NCBI RefSeq assembly: GCF_004365355.1 | Contig: NZ_SODP01000001.1 | Coordinates: 813,473 to 877,472 of the forward strand | DNA length: 64,000 bases | Reading direction: 5' to 3' | Source of the DNA: Kribbella pratensis | Lineage (GTDB): Bacteria; Actinomycetota; Actinomycetes; Propionibacteriales; Kribbellaceae | Shown: positions 8,412 through 16,085 of the stretch, one piece after another | Layout of the letters: every line of letters begins with the position of its first letter | Numbering within the stretch: the stretch's first letter is position 1 | Translations under genes and position numbers: made by a program | Notes under the pieces: generated by a model | Database searches by the model: none | What the model saw: the letters and a program-made list of their open reading frames with translations, nothing else | What the model was told of the DNA's origin: nothing

Positions 8412-9920
8412 GTCCTGGTCGAAACCGGACTGCTGCCACTCGGACCAGGTCATGGTCTTGCCCCGGTACGCGAAGTGGTCGGCGCCCTGATAGCTGTTGC
8501 GGCGGAACGTGATCGCACCGGGCTGCGTTGGGGAGCGCTTGTTCTCCACCACGCCGAGGGACGAGGCCGCGTCACTCATCACGATCAGGTTGCCCTCGAC
8601 GAGGACGTTGCGCAGTACGTAGGTGCCCCGCGGACCGTCGCCGCGCGTACGGGACTGGATCGACAGCGCGTTGCGGTTGTCCTTGATCAGGTTGCCGCGG
8701 ACCTGTACGTCGGCGGACGTGTTGACGTTGATACCGCCGCCGTCCCAGAGCGTGCCGCCCGACCCGCGGCCGGTGCCGAACCCGTTGTGCTCGACAACGT
8801 TCTGGTCGATGACGGCCGAGTAGCTGATCTCGTAGCGGATGCCGTCGGCCGCGTTGTCCCGGATCCGGTTCCCGGTGATCCGGCGGTCGTACTCCGCGAT
8901 GTCGCTCCACATCCCGATACCGCGGTTCGCGATGATGTCGTTGCCGCTGACCTCGCCGGACGAGCGGGTGGACTTGATCCCGCCGGACTCCCAGTCCGCG
9001 ATCCAGAAGCCGTCGGTGTTGTTGCGGGTGACGAGGTTCGCGGTGATCTTCACGCCGGCCGACTTGTACTGCCCGATGCCGAGCTGGCCGTTGTCGGCGA
9101 CGGTGTTGCGGCTGACCACGGTGTCGTCGCCCTCGATCACCATGATGCCGACGGCGTGGTTCCAGCGGACGTCGTTCGCGGTCACCTTCCAGCCGCGGCC
9201 GGCCTGCAGCGCGCCGGCCTGCGGGCGGCTGGCGAACTGCTGGATGGTCAGGCCGGTCACCGTGACGTTGTCCGCGGACTTGTCGATCGCGGTCTGCGTC
9301 TTCGCCATCTCGATGACGTGGCCGGTCGGGTCGTCGCTCAGGTAGATGGCGTTGGCTTGGTAGTCACCGAAGAACGTGCCTGGCCTGAGCTGGCTCAGGC
9401 TCATGACGCGGGTCAGGTGGTTGCCGTCCTGGAACACTTGCTCGCCGAGCTGGCAGGGCTTGGCCTTGTTGTCCTCACACTGACCCTTCAGCGGGTACGC
9501 CGCGGGCAGTGCGCCTTGGACGGTCCAGCCGCTGCCTTCTCGCTTCCATCCAGTGAGCCGGACAGAGCCGCTGAGTACGGCGCCCGTGTTGCCGGCCAGC
9601 GTGTCATTACTGCGTGGCTGGATCGGACGGGTGAGCCGATGCACGCCCTTGGCGAAGCAGAAGGTCGTGCCCTGCGGCGCCGCATCGATGATCGGCTGCG
9701 GATCGGTCCCTACCGGGATGTTCGTGCCGCTGCAGGGCTTCGCCGTACTCGGGCCGGTCGGTCCGAGTACGGCGGCCGCTGCGGTCGGGGGAGCGGTGGG
9801 GACGGTGACTGTGGTGGTCGCGGACGGCGCTGACTTGGGCGGCTCGGTTGTTCCCTTGCCCGAGCAACCCGACACCATCAGCAGCGCGGCACCAACGGCC
9901 ACGCAAACCCCGCGCCTCAT
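8397..9920 (-). CDS. Right-handed parallel beta-helix lipoprotein (paralogue 1)
   Basis: A 507-aa protein. The N-terminus MRRGVCVAVGAALLMVSGC is a type II signal peptide with lipobox VSGC, so it is membrane-anchored outside the cell; a Pro/Thr/Ala-rich linker follows. From about residue 210 it has successive PbH1 turns (GLTIQQF, VTANDVRWNHAVG, VSRNTVADNG, NNTDGFWIADWESGG, VSGNDIIANRG, GNRIRDNAADGIRYE), typical of pectate-lyase/NosD-type beta-helices. It is closely related to the proteins at 14410-15954 and 16086-17792. Such folds act as polysaccharide lyases, epimerases or binding proteins; which one cannot be read here. AAGGGA lies before ATG 9920. The neighbouring uronate genes make a uronic-acid polymer substrate plausible. 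Confidence 0.8.
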   Translation of the reverse strand: MRRGVCVAVGAALLMVSGCSGKGTTEPPKSAPSATTTVTVPTAPPTAAAAVLGPTGPSTAKPCSGTNIPVGTDPQPIIDAAPQGTTFCFAKGVHRLTRPIQPRSNDTLAGNTGAVLSGSVRLTGWKREGSGWTVQGALPAAYPLKGQCEDNKAKPCQLGEQVFQDGNHLTRVMSLSQLRPGTFFGDYQANAIYLSDDPTGHVIEMAKTQTAIDKSADNVTVTGLTIQQFASRPQAGALQAGRGWKVTANDVRWNHAVGIMVIEGDDTVVSRNTVADNGQLGIGQYKSAGVKITANLVTRNNTDGFWIADWESGGIKSTRSSGEVSGNDIIANRGIGMWSDIAEYDRRITGNRIRDNAADGIRYEISYSAVIDQNVVEHNGFGTGRGSGGTLWDGGGINVNTSADVQVRGNLIKDNRNALSIQSRTRGDGPRGTYVLRNVLVEGNLIVMSDAASSLGVVENKRSPTQPGAITFRRNSYQGADHFAYRGKTMTWSEWQQSGFDQDSVSS

Positions 9921-9991
9921 TCAGTTCCCTTCACAGACCCGACGGTGCTGTACCCGCCCCCGGCGAACAGATCTGCGTGAGACTACCTGCT

Positions 9992-11395
9992 CTAGAGGTA
10001 CGTGTCCTTCGCGAGGTCGTAGGCGAGTGCCTTCGCGACGGTGAACGCGTCGTCCTCGTCGAGGCGGTGCTGGACGACGAGGTTGGCGAGGTACCCGGCG
10101 TCGATCCGCCGGGCCAGGTCGTGGCGGGCCGGGATCGACAGGTACGCGCGGGTGTCGTCCACGAAGCCGGACATGTTGTAGAAGCCCGCCGTCTCGGTCA
10201 CGAGCTCACGGAACCGCCGCATCCCGTCAGGGCTGTCGAGGAACCACCATGGCGCGCCCAACCGGACGGCCGGGTACACGCCGGCCAGCGGCGCGAGCTC
10301 CCGGGAGTACACGGTCTCGTCAACGGTGAACAGCACGATCCGGAAGCCGTCCGCGTGCCCGAACCGCTCGAGCAGTGGCCGCAAAGACCGCGTGAACTCG
10401 GTCGCCACGGGGATGTCGTGCCCCTGATCCGGCCCGTACGTCGCGAAGATCGCCGGGTCGTGATCCCGCAGTACGCCGGGATGCAGCTGCATCACCAGCC
10501 CGTCCTCGGCCGACATCACCGCCGACTGGTACAGCATGTGGCCCGCGAACGCCGCCGCGTCGTCAGCGGTCACGTCGCCCTTCAACGCACCCGCATAGAT
10601 CCGGGCCGCTTCCGCATCCGACAGCGGTACGGCGGCCGCGCTCAGGTGGCCGTGGTCAGTGGCGCGCGCACCAGCCGCGACGAACGCCTGCCGCCGTTGC
10701 CGGATCGCTTCGAGGAATCCGTCGTACGTCGTGGTGTCGACGTCGGCCGCTGTGCCGAGCTGGGCGATGAGTTCTGGCCAGCCGGCACGGTCGGGATGTG
10801 CGACGGCGTCGGGGCGGAAGGTCGGGACGACCCGACCGGGCAGGTCCGCGGCGAGCTTCGCATGCTGGGCGAGGTCGTCGGTGGCCGCGTCGGTGGTGGA
10901 GATCAGCTCGATGTTGAAACGGTCGAGCAGGGCCCGTGGGCGGAACTCGGGCTCGGCGAGGCGTGCGGTGATCTGGTCGTACAGCTCGTCGGCGTTGTCG
11001 GCCGACGGGTGCACGGTGATGCCGAGGACCTCGGCGAACTCGTGCTCGAGCCAGTAGCGGCTCGGCGTGCCGAGGAACAGGTGCCAGTTGGCGCAGAACT
11101 CGCGCCAGATCTCTCGCGGCTCGGCGGTCTTCTTGCCGTCGCGGCGGGGGAGGCCGAGCTTGTCGGGGGAGACACCCTGGGAGACCAGCATCCGGGTCAC
11201 GTAGTGGTCCGGGACGACGAGCAGCTCGGCCGGGTCGCCGAACGGCGCGTCGGTGGCGAACAGTCCGATGTCGACGTGCCCGTGCAGGCAGAGCAGCGGC
11301 AGGTCCTTCGTCGAAGCGTGGATCCGGCGGGCGACCTCACGCGCCTCCCCGGCCGGGAAAGCACGATCCGGGTGAGGCTGCAGAGCCTTCGACAT
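9992..11395 (-). CDS. uxaC: Glucuronate isomerase
   Basis: A 467-aa protein, about the usual length for UxaC. It isomerises D-glucuronate to D-fructuronate (or galacturonate to tagaturonate) in the cytoplasm. Recognisable features are the metal-binding CLHGHVDIGLFA near the N-terminus (H-x-H), WHLFLGTPSRYWLEHEFAEVLG, and the C-terminal segment around ETAGFYNMSGFVDDTRAY. It is divergent from a LacI regulator followed by a fructuronate-reductase gene, which completes the first two steps of glucuronate use. An operator-like palindrome sits 33-48 bases upstream of its ATG. No uxuA/kdgK is present in the window. Confidence 0.92.
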   Translation of the reverse strand: MSKALQPHPDRAFPAGEAREVARRIHASTKDLPLLCLHGHVDIGLFATDAPFGDPAELLVVPDHYVTRMLVSQGVSPDKLGLPRRDGKKTAEPREIWREFCANWHLFLGTPSRYWLEHEFAEVLGITVHPSADNADELYDQITARLAEPEFRPRALLDRFNIELISTTDAATDDLAQHAKLAADLPGRVVPTFRPDAVAHPDRAGWPELIAQLGTAADVDTTTYDGFLEAIRQRRQAFVAAGARATDHGHLSAAAVPLSDAEAARIYAGALKGDVTADDAAAFAGHMLYQSAVMSAEDGLVMQLHPGVLRDHDPAIFATYGPDQGHDIPVATEFTRSLRPLLERFGHADGFRIVLFTVDETVYSRELAPLAGVYPAVRLGAPWWFLDSPDGMRRFRELVTETAGFYNMSGFVDDTRAYLSIPARHDLARRIDAGYLANLVVQHRLDEDDAFTVAKALAYDLAKDTYL

Positions 11396-11427
11396 GGGTC
11401 CTCCGATGCGATGGGCTGAAACGTATC

Positions 11428-11443
11428 CTGCAAAGGATTGCAG
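11428..11443. promoter_or_regulatory. LacI-family operator candidate O1 (uxaC side)
   Basis: A perfect inverted repeat, CTGCAA-AGGA-TTGCAG, 33 bases upstream of uxaC. It shares its 6-4-6 layout and half-sites with a second site 52 bases further on. Symmetric TTGCAA-type half-sites are common for LacI/GalR regulators, and a LacI gene is the divergent neighbour. Confidence 0.65.
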
Positions 11444-11495
11444 TCACTCATTGTCGGCACAAGTAGCCGTCCATACCCTGACCGCTTGACACAGC

Positions 11496-11511
11496 TTGCA
11501 ACCGATTGCAG
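11496..11511. promoter_or_regulatory. LacI-family operator candidate O2 (lacI side) with adjacent -35-like box
   Basis: TTGCAA-CCGA-TTGCAG, the same 6-4-6 architecture as O1 with one mismatch between arms. A TTGACA hexamer at 11486-11491 immediately precedes it, which fits a rightward promoter whose spacer or -10 region is covered by the site. Confidence 0.55.
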
Positions 11512-11528
11512 ACTCAAACCGACCAGCA

Positions 11529-11555
11529 CCCGCCCCTCGCTTCGCTCGGGGCGGG
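11529..11555. repeat. REP-like GC palindrome, intergenic copy
   Basis: CCCGCCCC (11529-11536) and GGGGCGGG (11548-11555) flank an 11-base loop. The same element, in the opposite orientation and with near-identical flanks, occurs inside the xdhC coding region at 27348-27374. Confidence 0.6.
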
Positions 11556-11621
11556 GGAGGGAATGGATGCAACCGGCTGTGACTGGGCTGAGCTGGCCTC
11601 GGGCTGGGCTCGACTCGAGTC

Positions 11622-11714
11622 GGGCTCGGGTTGGCTCGGGTCGAGTCGGGCTCGGGTTGGCTCGGGTCGAGTCGGGCTCGGGTTGGCTCGGGTCGAGTCG
11701 GGCTCGGGTTGGCT
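11622..11714. repeat. 26-bp tandem repeat (3.6 copies) upstream of the LacI gene
   Basis: Three identical 26-base units start at 11622, 11648 and 11674 (unit GGGCTCGGGTTGGCTCGGGT plus CGAGTC), followed by a partial copy to 11714 and decaying repeats to about 11750. The array lies between the operators and the LacI start in a 371-base gene-free region. The remainder of that gap holds only the two operators and the REP-like palindrome. Confidence 0.85.
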
Positions 11715-11766
11715 GCGGGTTGGCTCGGGTGGGCTTCGGTTGGCTCGGTGGGTGATGGAGGTGGGT

Positions 11767-12801
11767 GTGGCGGCGACTATTCGGGACGTGGCTCGGTTGG
11801 CGGGTGTGTCGCCTTCCACGGTGTCTCGGGCGTTGTCGTTGCCGGGGATGGTGAATGCGGCAACGAGAGCGCGGGTTGCTGCTGCGGTCGACCAGTTGGG
11901 GTACGAGCCGAACCGAGCGGCTCGCGGGCTGATCACCGGGCGGACCGGGACGATCGGCCTGGTGGTGCCGGATCTGGCCAACCCGTTCTTCGCGAGCGTG
12001 ACCAAAGGTGTGCAGGCGCGCGCCCGCCGCCACGACGTCGCCGTCTTCGTCGCGGACACCGACGAGGACCCGGCAGCCGAGGCCGGACTCGTGCGTGCGC
12101 TGTCCAAACAGGTCGATGGCGTCATCCTGTGCTCGCCCCGGGCCGGCAACGACGAACTCGCGGCTATCGCCCAGGACACCACGGTCGTCCTGGTCAACCG
12201 TGCCGCCGAGGGGATTCCAGGCGTCACCTACGACAACGAGGGCGGCATGCGCCAGGCCGTCGCCCATCTTGTTGCCCTCGGCCACCAGCGGATCGCCTGG
12301 GTCGGCGGCCCGGCCACCTCCTGGTCCACGCAGCACCGCGGCCTCGGCCTCCGCAACGCGGCCGAGGAGCTACGCGCGAAGCTCGTCCCGGTCGGCAACT
12401 TCGCTCCGACGTACGAAGGTGGGATGGCAGCCGCCGACCAGGTCATCGCAACCGGCGCCACCGCTGTCGTCGCCTACAACGACCTCGTCGCGATCGGTCT
12501 GCTGGCCCGCCTGCACGCCCGCGGACTCTCGGTCCCCGGCGACCTGAGCGTGGTCGGCGTCGACGACATCGCAATGTCGTCGATGGCCCGACCCGCGCTG
12601 ACAACGGTCCGCCTGCCCAAGCAGGAGGCCGGCCGGATCGCCGTGGAGCTGCTGCTCACGATGCTCGACGACCCGGAGAGCGCCGCCGCCTCGGCCGGCG
12701 CCCACGGGGAACTGCGGGGGGAACTGCACGGAGAACTGCACGGGGAGCTGATCGTCCGGGAGAGCACCGGACCAGCGCCACACACCCAACCCTCAGAATG
12801 A
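11767..12801 (+). CDS. LacI-family transcriptional regulator
   Basis: A 344-aa cytoplasmic repressor. The HTH is at the very N-terminus (ATIRDVARLAGVSPSTVSRALS), followed by the hinge (YEPNRAARGLITGRTGTIGLVVPD) and a periplasmic-binding-like effector domain. GTG 11767 is preferred because GGAGG ends five bases upstream; an in-frame ATG at 11755 is possible. The C-terminus carries a short Gly-Glu-Leu repeat (GELRGELHGELHGEL) encoded by 12-bp repeats. Divergent from uxaC and 12 bases upstream of uxuB, so it probably represses both in response to a uronate or its catabolite through the two CTGCAA-type palindromes. Confidence 0.88.
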   Translation: MAATIRDVARLAGVSPSTVSRALSLPGMVNAATRARVAAAVDQLGYEPNRAARGLITGRTGTIGLVVPDLANPFFASVTKGVQARARRHDVAVFVADTDEDPAAEAGLVRALSKQVDGVILCSPRAGNDELAAIAQDTTVVLVNRAAEGIPGVTYDNEGGMRQAVAHLVALGHQRIAWVGGPATSWSTQHRGLGLRNAAEELRAKLVPVGNFAPTYEGGMAAADQVIATGATAVVAYNDLVAIGLLARLHARGLSVPGDLSVVGVDDIAMSSMARPALTTVRLPKQEAGRIAVELLLTMLDDPESAAASAGAHGELRGELHGELHGELIVRESTGPAPHTQPSE

Positions 12802-12813
12802 AGGTGCCGTCGC

Positions 12814-14190
12814 TTGACCAGGCTCAGCTTCACCAATCTGCCCCTCACGCCCGAGGTCGACCCGCACGCACTGTCGGTCGGCGTCGTACACCTCGGCCTC
12901 GGCGCCTTCCACCGGGCCCACCAGGCGGTGGTGACCGAGCGCGCGGCGGTTGCGACCGGCGAGACTCGCTGGGGGATCGCGGGCGTCAGCCAGCGCTCTG
13001 CCACCGTCCGCGACCAGCTGGCGCCGCAGGACGGCTTGTACTCCGTTCTGGAGCGCGGCCTCGGTGATCCGACCGTCCAGGTCATCGGCAGCATCCGCGA
13101 CGTACTGACCGCCCCTGAGGACCCGGACGCGGTGGTCGCACGGATCGCCGACCCGGCGGTCACCGTGGTGACGCTGACCGTCACCGAGAAGGGCTATCGT
13201 GCAGCCGGCACCGGGCTGAACCTGGACGACCCGGAGATCCAGGCCGACTTGACCGGCCGCCCGCCGCGGACGGTCGTCGGCCAACTGGCTGCCGGGATCG
13301 CGCGGCGCGAGGAGCCGCTGACGATCGTGTCCTGCGACAACCTGGTTGCCAACGGCCCGTTCCTGTGCAAGCTGGTGACCGACTACTTCGATGCCCTGGG
13401 CAAGTTTCCCGAGACGTTCGAGGCGACGAGGTTCCCGGCCAGCATGGTCGACCGGATCGTGCCCGCCACGACCGAGGACGACCGTGCGGAAGCGGCGCGG
13501 CTGCTCGGCGTACGCGACGAGGCCGTGGTGGTCGCGGAACCCTTCCTGCAATGGGTGATCGAGAACGACTTCGCCGGCGACCGTCCGGCCTGGGAGCAGG
13601 GTGGCGCCGTCCTGACCGCGGACGTCGCGCCGTGGGAGCAGGCCAAGCTGCGGATGCTGAACGCCACCCACTCGATGCTCGCCTACCTCGGCGCGCTGCG
13701 CGGTTACGAGACGATCGCCGAGGCCGTCCGCGACGAGGAGCTGTCCCGGTTGTCGCAGGCACTCATGACCGACGACGTCGTACCGACCCTGACCCCACCC
13801 GACGGCCTCGACCTCGCGGCGTACGGCGCGAGCGTGCTGGAGCGGTTCGCGAATCCGGCGCTGAAGCACCGGACCCGTCAGGTCGCCATGGACGGCTCGG
13901 TCAAGCTGCCGGTCCGCATGCTCGGCACCGTCCGCGACCGCCTGGCCGCCGGCGCCGAGCCGCGCACGATCTCGCTCGCCGTCGCCGCCTGGATGGTCTA
14001 TGTACTGCGGACCCCGGATCTCGACGACCCACAGGCCGACCGCCTCAAAACCGCCGTCGCAGACACCCCCGACCCGGCCGAGCTTGTCGACGCCCTCCTG
14101 AACGTCGACACCATCTTCACCCCGGATCTCCGCGACTCAACCATCTTCCGCGATCTCCTGGTAGACCACGTCAGCGCCCTGACAACCTGA
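12814..14190 (+). CDS. uxuB: Fructuronate reductase / mannitol-dehydrogenase-family oxidoreductase
   Basis: A 458-aa protein of the polyol-specific long-chain dehydrogenase family. It has the N-terminal NAD-binding motif GVVHLGLGAFHRAHQ, then TVTEKGYR, EPFLQWVIENDF, and the catalytic K-x4-N-x2-H motif in KLRMLNATHS. It reduces D-fructuronate to D-mannonate with NADH if it is UxuB. Adjacency to uxaC supports this over mannitol or tagaturonate reductase. Start: TTG 12814, preceded by AAGGTG with a seven-base spacer; there is no usable in-frame ATG nearby. It follows the LacI stop by 12 bases, so it is transcribed with the regulator. Confidence 0.85.
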   Translation: MTRLSFTNLPLTPEVDPHALSVGVVHLGLGAFHRAHQAVVTERAAVATGETRWGIAGVSQRSATVRDQLAPQDGLYSVLERGLGDPTVQVIGSIRDVLTAPEDPDAVVARIADPAVTVVTLTVTEKGYRAAGTGLNLDDPEIQADLTGRPPRTVVGQLAAGIARREEPLTIVSCDNLVANGPFLCKLVTDYFDALGKFPETFEATRFPASMVDRIVPATTEDDRAEAARLLGVRDEAVVVAEPFLQWVIENDFAGDRPAWEQGGAVLTADVAPWEQAKLRMLNATHSMLAYLGALRGYETIAEAVRDEELSRLSQALMTDDVVPTLTPPDGLDLAAYGASVLERFANPALKHRTRQVAMDGSVKLPVRMLGTVRDRLAAGAEPRTISLAVAAWMVYVLRTPDLDDPQADRLKTAVADTPDPAELVDALLNVDTIFTPDLRDSTIFRDLLVDHVSALTT

Positions 14191-14249
14191 CCCGACCCGA
14201 GCCCACCCGCCACGGGGCCGCCTCGCCCGGCCCCTGCCGGCCGCGCGGG

Positions 14250-14319
14250 CGCCGCTGGCGGGTTGTTCGGCCGATGCCGCCATACAACCCGCCATCGACC
14301 AAACAACCCGCCAGCGGCG
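14250..14319. terminator. Long inverted repeat between convergent genes
   Basis: An 18-bp perfect inverted repeat: CGCCGCTGGCGGGTTGTT at 14250-14267 pairs with 14302-14319. The 34-base loop contains a further ACAACCCGCCA copy. It lies between the ends of uxuB (plus) and a beta-helix gene (minus), where a bidirectional terminator is expected, though its size also suits a mobile palindrome. Next to it (14325-14348) GGGCAGAC is repeated three times; bases 14349-14409 are G-rich with no gene. Confidence 0.6.
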
Positions 14320-14409
14320 TCCGCGGGCAGACGGGCAGACGGGCAGACGGGTGGGGTGGGCGGGCGTTGTGGCGGGGCGTGGGATGGGCGGGAGTAGGTG
14401 GGCGTTGGT

Positions 14410-15954
14410 TCACTGGGGGAGGATCGTGAGGATGCCGGTTGCGTCCAGGATGGCTCTGCCGATGGTGAACGCGCTCGCGGTGTCCTGACCGGTCGCGCGC
14501 CACTGTTTCGCGGTGTACCACTGCCCGGTCTTCTGGAACCGTTCCGCGGCGAGGCTGTCCAGGATGTACACGTTGTTGTCCAGGCTGACCTCGCCGGCCG
14601 GGATCGCCGCACCGGAGTTCTGCACCATGCCGGTCGCGGTGGTGCCGCCGCGCATCGTCACCTGGTTGCCGGAGACAACGATGTCGCGGAGCACGTTGGT
14701 GCCCCACGGGCCGGAGCCGCGGGTGCGGGACTGGATCGAGATCCCGTTGACGTTGTTCGCGACCACGTTGTCACGGACCTGGACGTTCGACGAGGTGTTG
14801 ATGTTGATCCCGCCGCCGTCCCACAGCGACGTCCCCGAACCGCGGCCGGTGCCGAAGCCGTTGCCGCTGATCGAGTTGTCCGCGATCACGCCGTTGCGGC
14901 CGATCTCGTAGCGGATCCCGTCGGCGGCGTTGTCGATGATCTGGTTGTTGCTGAACGTGCGGCTGTCGTCGTACGCGTCGCTCCAGAGTCCGATGCCGCG
15001 GTTGTCCTGGATCAGGTTGCCGGTCACCGAACCGCCGCTCGACCAGGTCGTCTTCACGCCGCCGGACTCCCAGTCGGCGATCCAGAAGCCGTCGGTGTTG
15101 TTGTCGCTGATCTCGTTGGCCGAGATCGTGCCCTTCAGCGTGCTGTACTGCCCGACGCCGAGCTGACCGTTGTCGTGGATCCAGTTCTTCTCGAGGACGG
15201 CGCTGTCCGCGTTCTGGAGCATCGCGCCGATTGCGTGGTTCCAGCGGATCTCGTTCGCGTACACGTGCCAGCCGAGGCCCAGCACGACCGCTCCGCCCTG
15301 CGGGGGAGTGGCGAAGTGCTCGACGGTCAGACCGCGCACGGTGACGTTGTTCCCGCCAGGTTCGATCGCGGTCGGCGTACTCGACATCTCCACCGTGTGT
15401 CCGACCGGGATGTCACCCAGGTAAATGGCATTGGCGGCGTAGTCGGCGTAGAAGGTGCCACGGGCAACCTTGTCGCGCGAGGCCACCCGGGTCAGGTGTT
15501 TGCCGTCGTAGAACACCTGCTCGCGGAGGTAGCAGATGTTGGTCTTGTTGTCCTCGCACTGCCCGGTCTGCGGGTACGCCGGCGGCAGGACGCCCGTCGT
15601 CACCCAGGCGGCGTTGGACAGGGCCCATTTGGTCAGCCGCACGGATCCGGTGAGTACGGCGCCGTCGTCGCTCGCGAGCACCTGGTCGGCCTTGGGGTGG
15701 ATCGTCTCGGAGATGCGATGCAGCCCGGACGCGAAGCAGAACGTCGTACCGGACGGCCACTCGTCGACGACCTGGGCGGCGTTGTCGGTGGTCTTGATCG
15801 TGACCCCGCTGCAGGTGGGCGCCAGCGCGGGCCCGCTGCGGAACGTGCCGTCCGCGGGCGGTGTCGCGGGTGTCGTGGCGGCCTGCGCGGGCAGGGGGCC
15901 AGGGGCAACCAGACTGATGCTGACTGCAACTATTGCCAGAACTGCTCTCTTCAT
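14410..15954 (-). CDS. Secreted right-handed parallel beta-helix protein (paralogue 2)
   Basis: A 514-aa protein. ATG 15954 is chosen over an in-frame start 13 codons upstream because GGAGG lies seven bases before it and the signal peptide (MKRAVLAIVAVSISLVAPG...AQA-A) starts there. There is no lipobox, so it is probably released. The body repeats PbH1 turns (VTVRGLTVEHFATPPQGG, NNTDGFWIADWESGGVKTTWSSG, NAADGIRYEIGRNG, RGSGTSLWDGGGININTS). These motifs are shared with the other two beta-helix proteins, especially the next gene. A lyase, C5-epimerase or glycan-binding role is possible. Its start lies 131 bases downstream of the next paralogue's stop on the same strand. Confidence 0.8.
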   Translation of the reverse strand: MKRAVLAIVAVSISLVAPGPLPAQAATTPATPPADGTFRSGPALAPTCSGVTIKTTDNAAQVVDEWPSGTTFCFASGLHRISETIHPKADQVLASDDGAVLTGSVRLTKWALSNAAWVTTGVLPPAYPQTGQCEDNKTNICYLREQVFYDGKHLTRVASRDKVARGTFYADYAANAIYLGDIPVGHTVEMSSTPTAIEPGGNNVTVRGLTVEHFATPPQGGAVVLGLGWHVYANEIRWNHAIGAMLQNADSAVLEKNWIHDNGQLGVGQYSTLKGTISANEISDNNTDGFWIADWESGGVKTTWSSGGSVTGNLIQDNRGIGLWSDAYDDSRTFSNNQIIDNAADGIRYEIGRNGVIADNSISGNGFGTGRGSGTSLWDGGGININTSSNVQVRDNVVANNVNGISIQSRTRGSGPWGTNVLRDIVVSGNQVTMRGGTTATGMVQNSGAAIPAGEVSLDNNVYILDSLAAERFQKTGQWYTAKQWRATGQDTASAFTIGRAILDATGILTILPQ

Positions 15955-16085
15955 AGCGGAGCCTCCGGTGGCACAGGTGAGCCCTGAGCGCACCCCCCAT
16001 GGCGCGGCTTCGCTTTGCAGATTACCCCTACATCACGTAGTCATGGCAATACGTAGCGCACAAATATGTTGCGGTGAGCAAGCGA

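Noticed and set aside
11622..11714. CRISPR array
   Set aside because: Units are directly contiguous without spacers and no cas genes are present.
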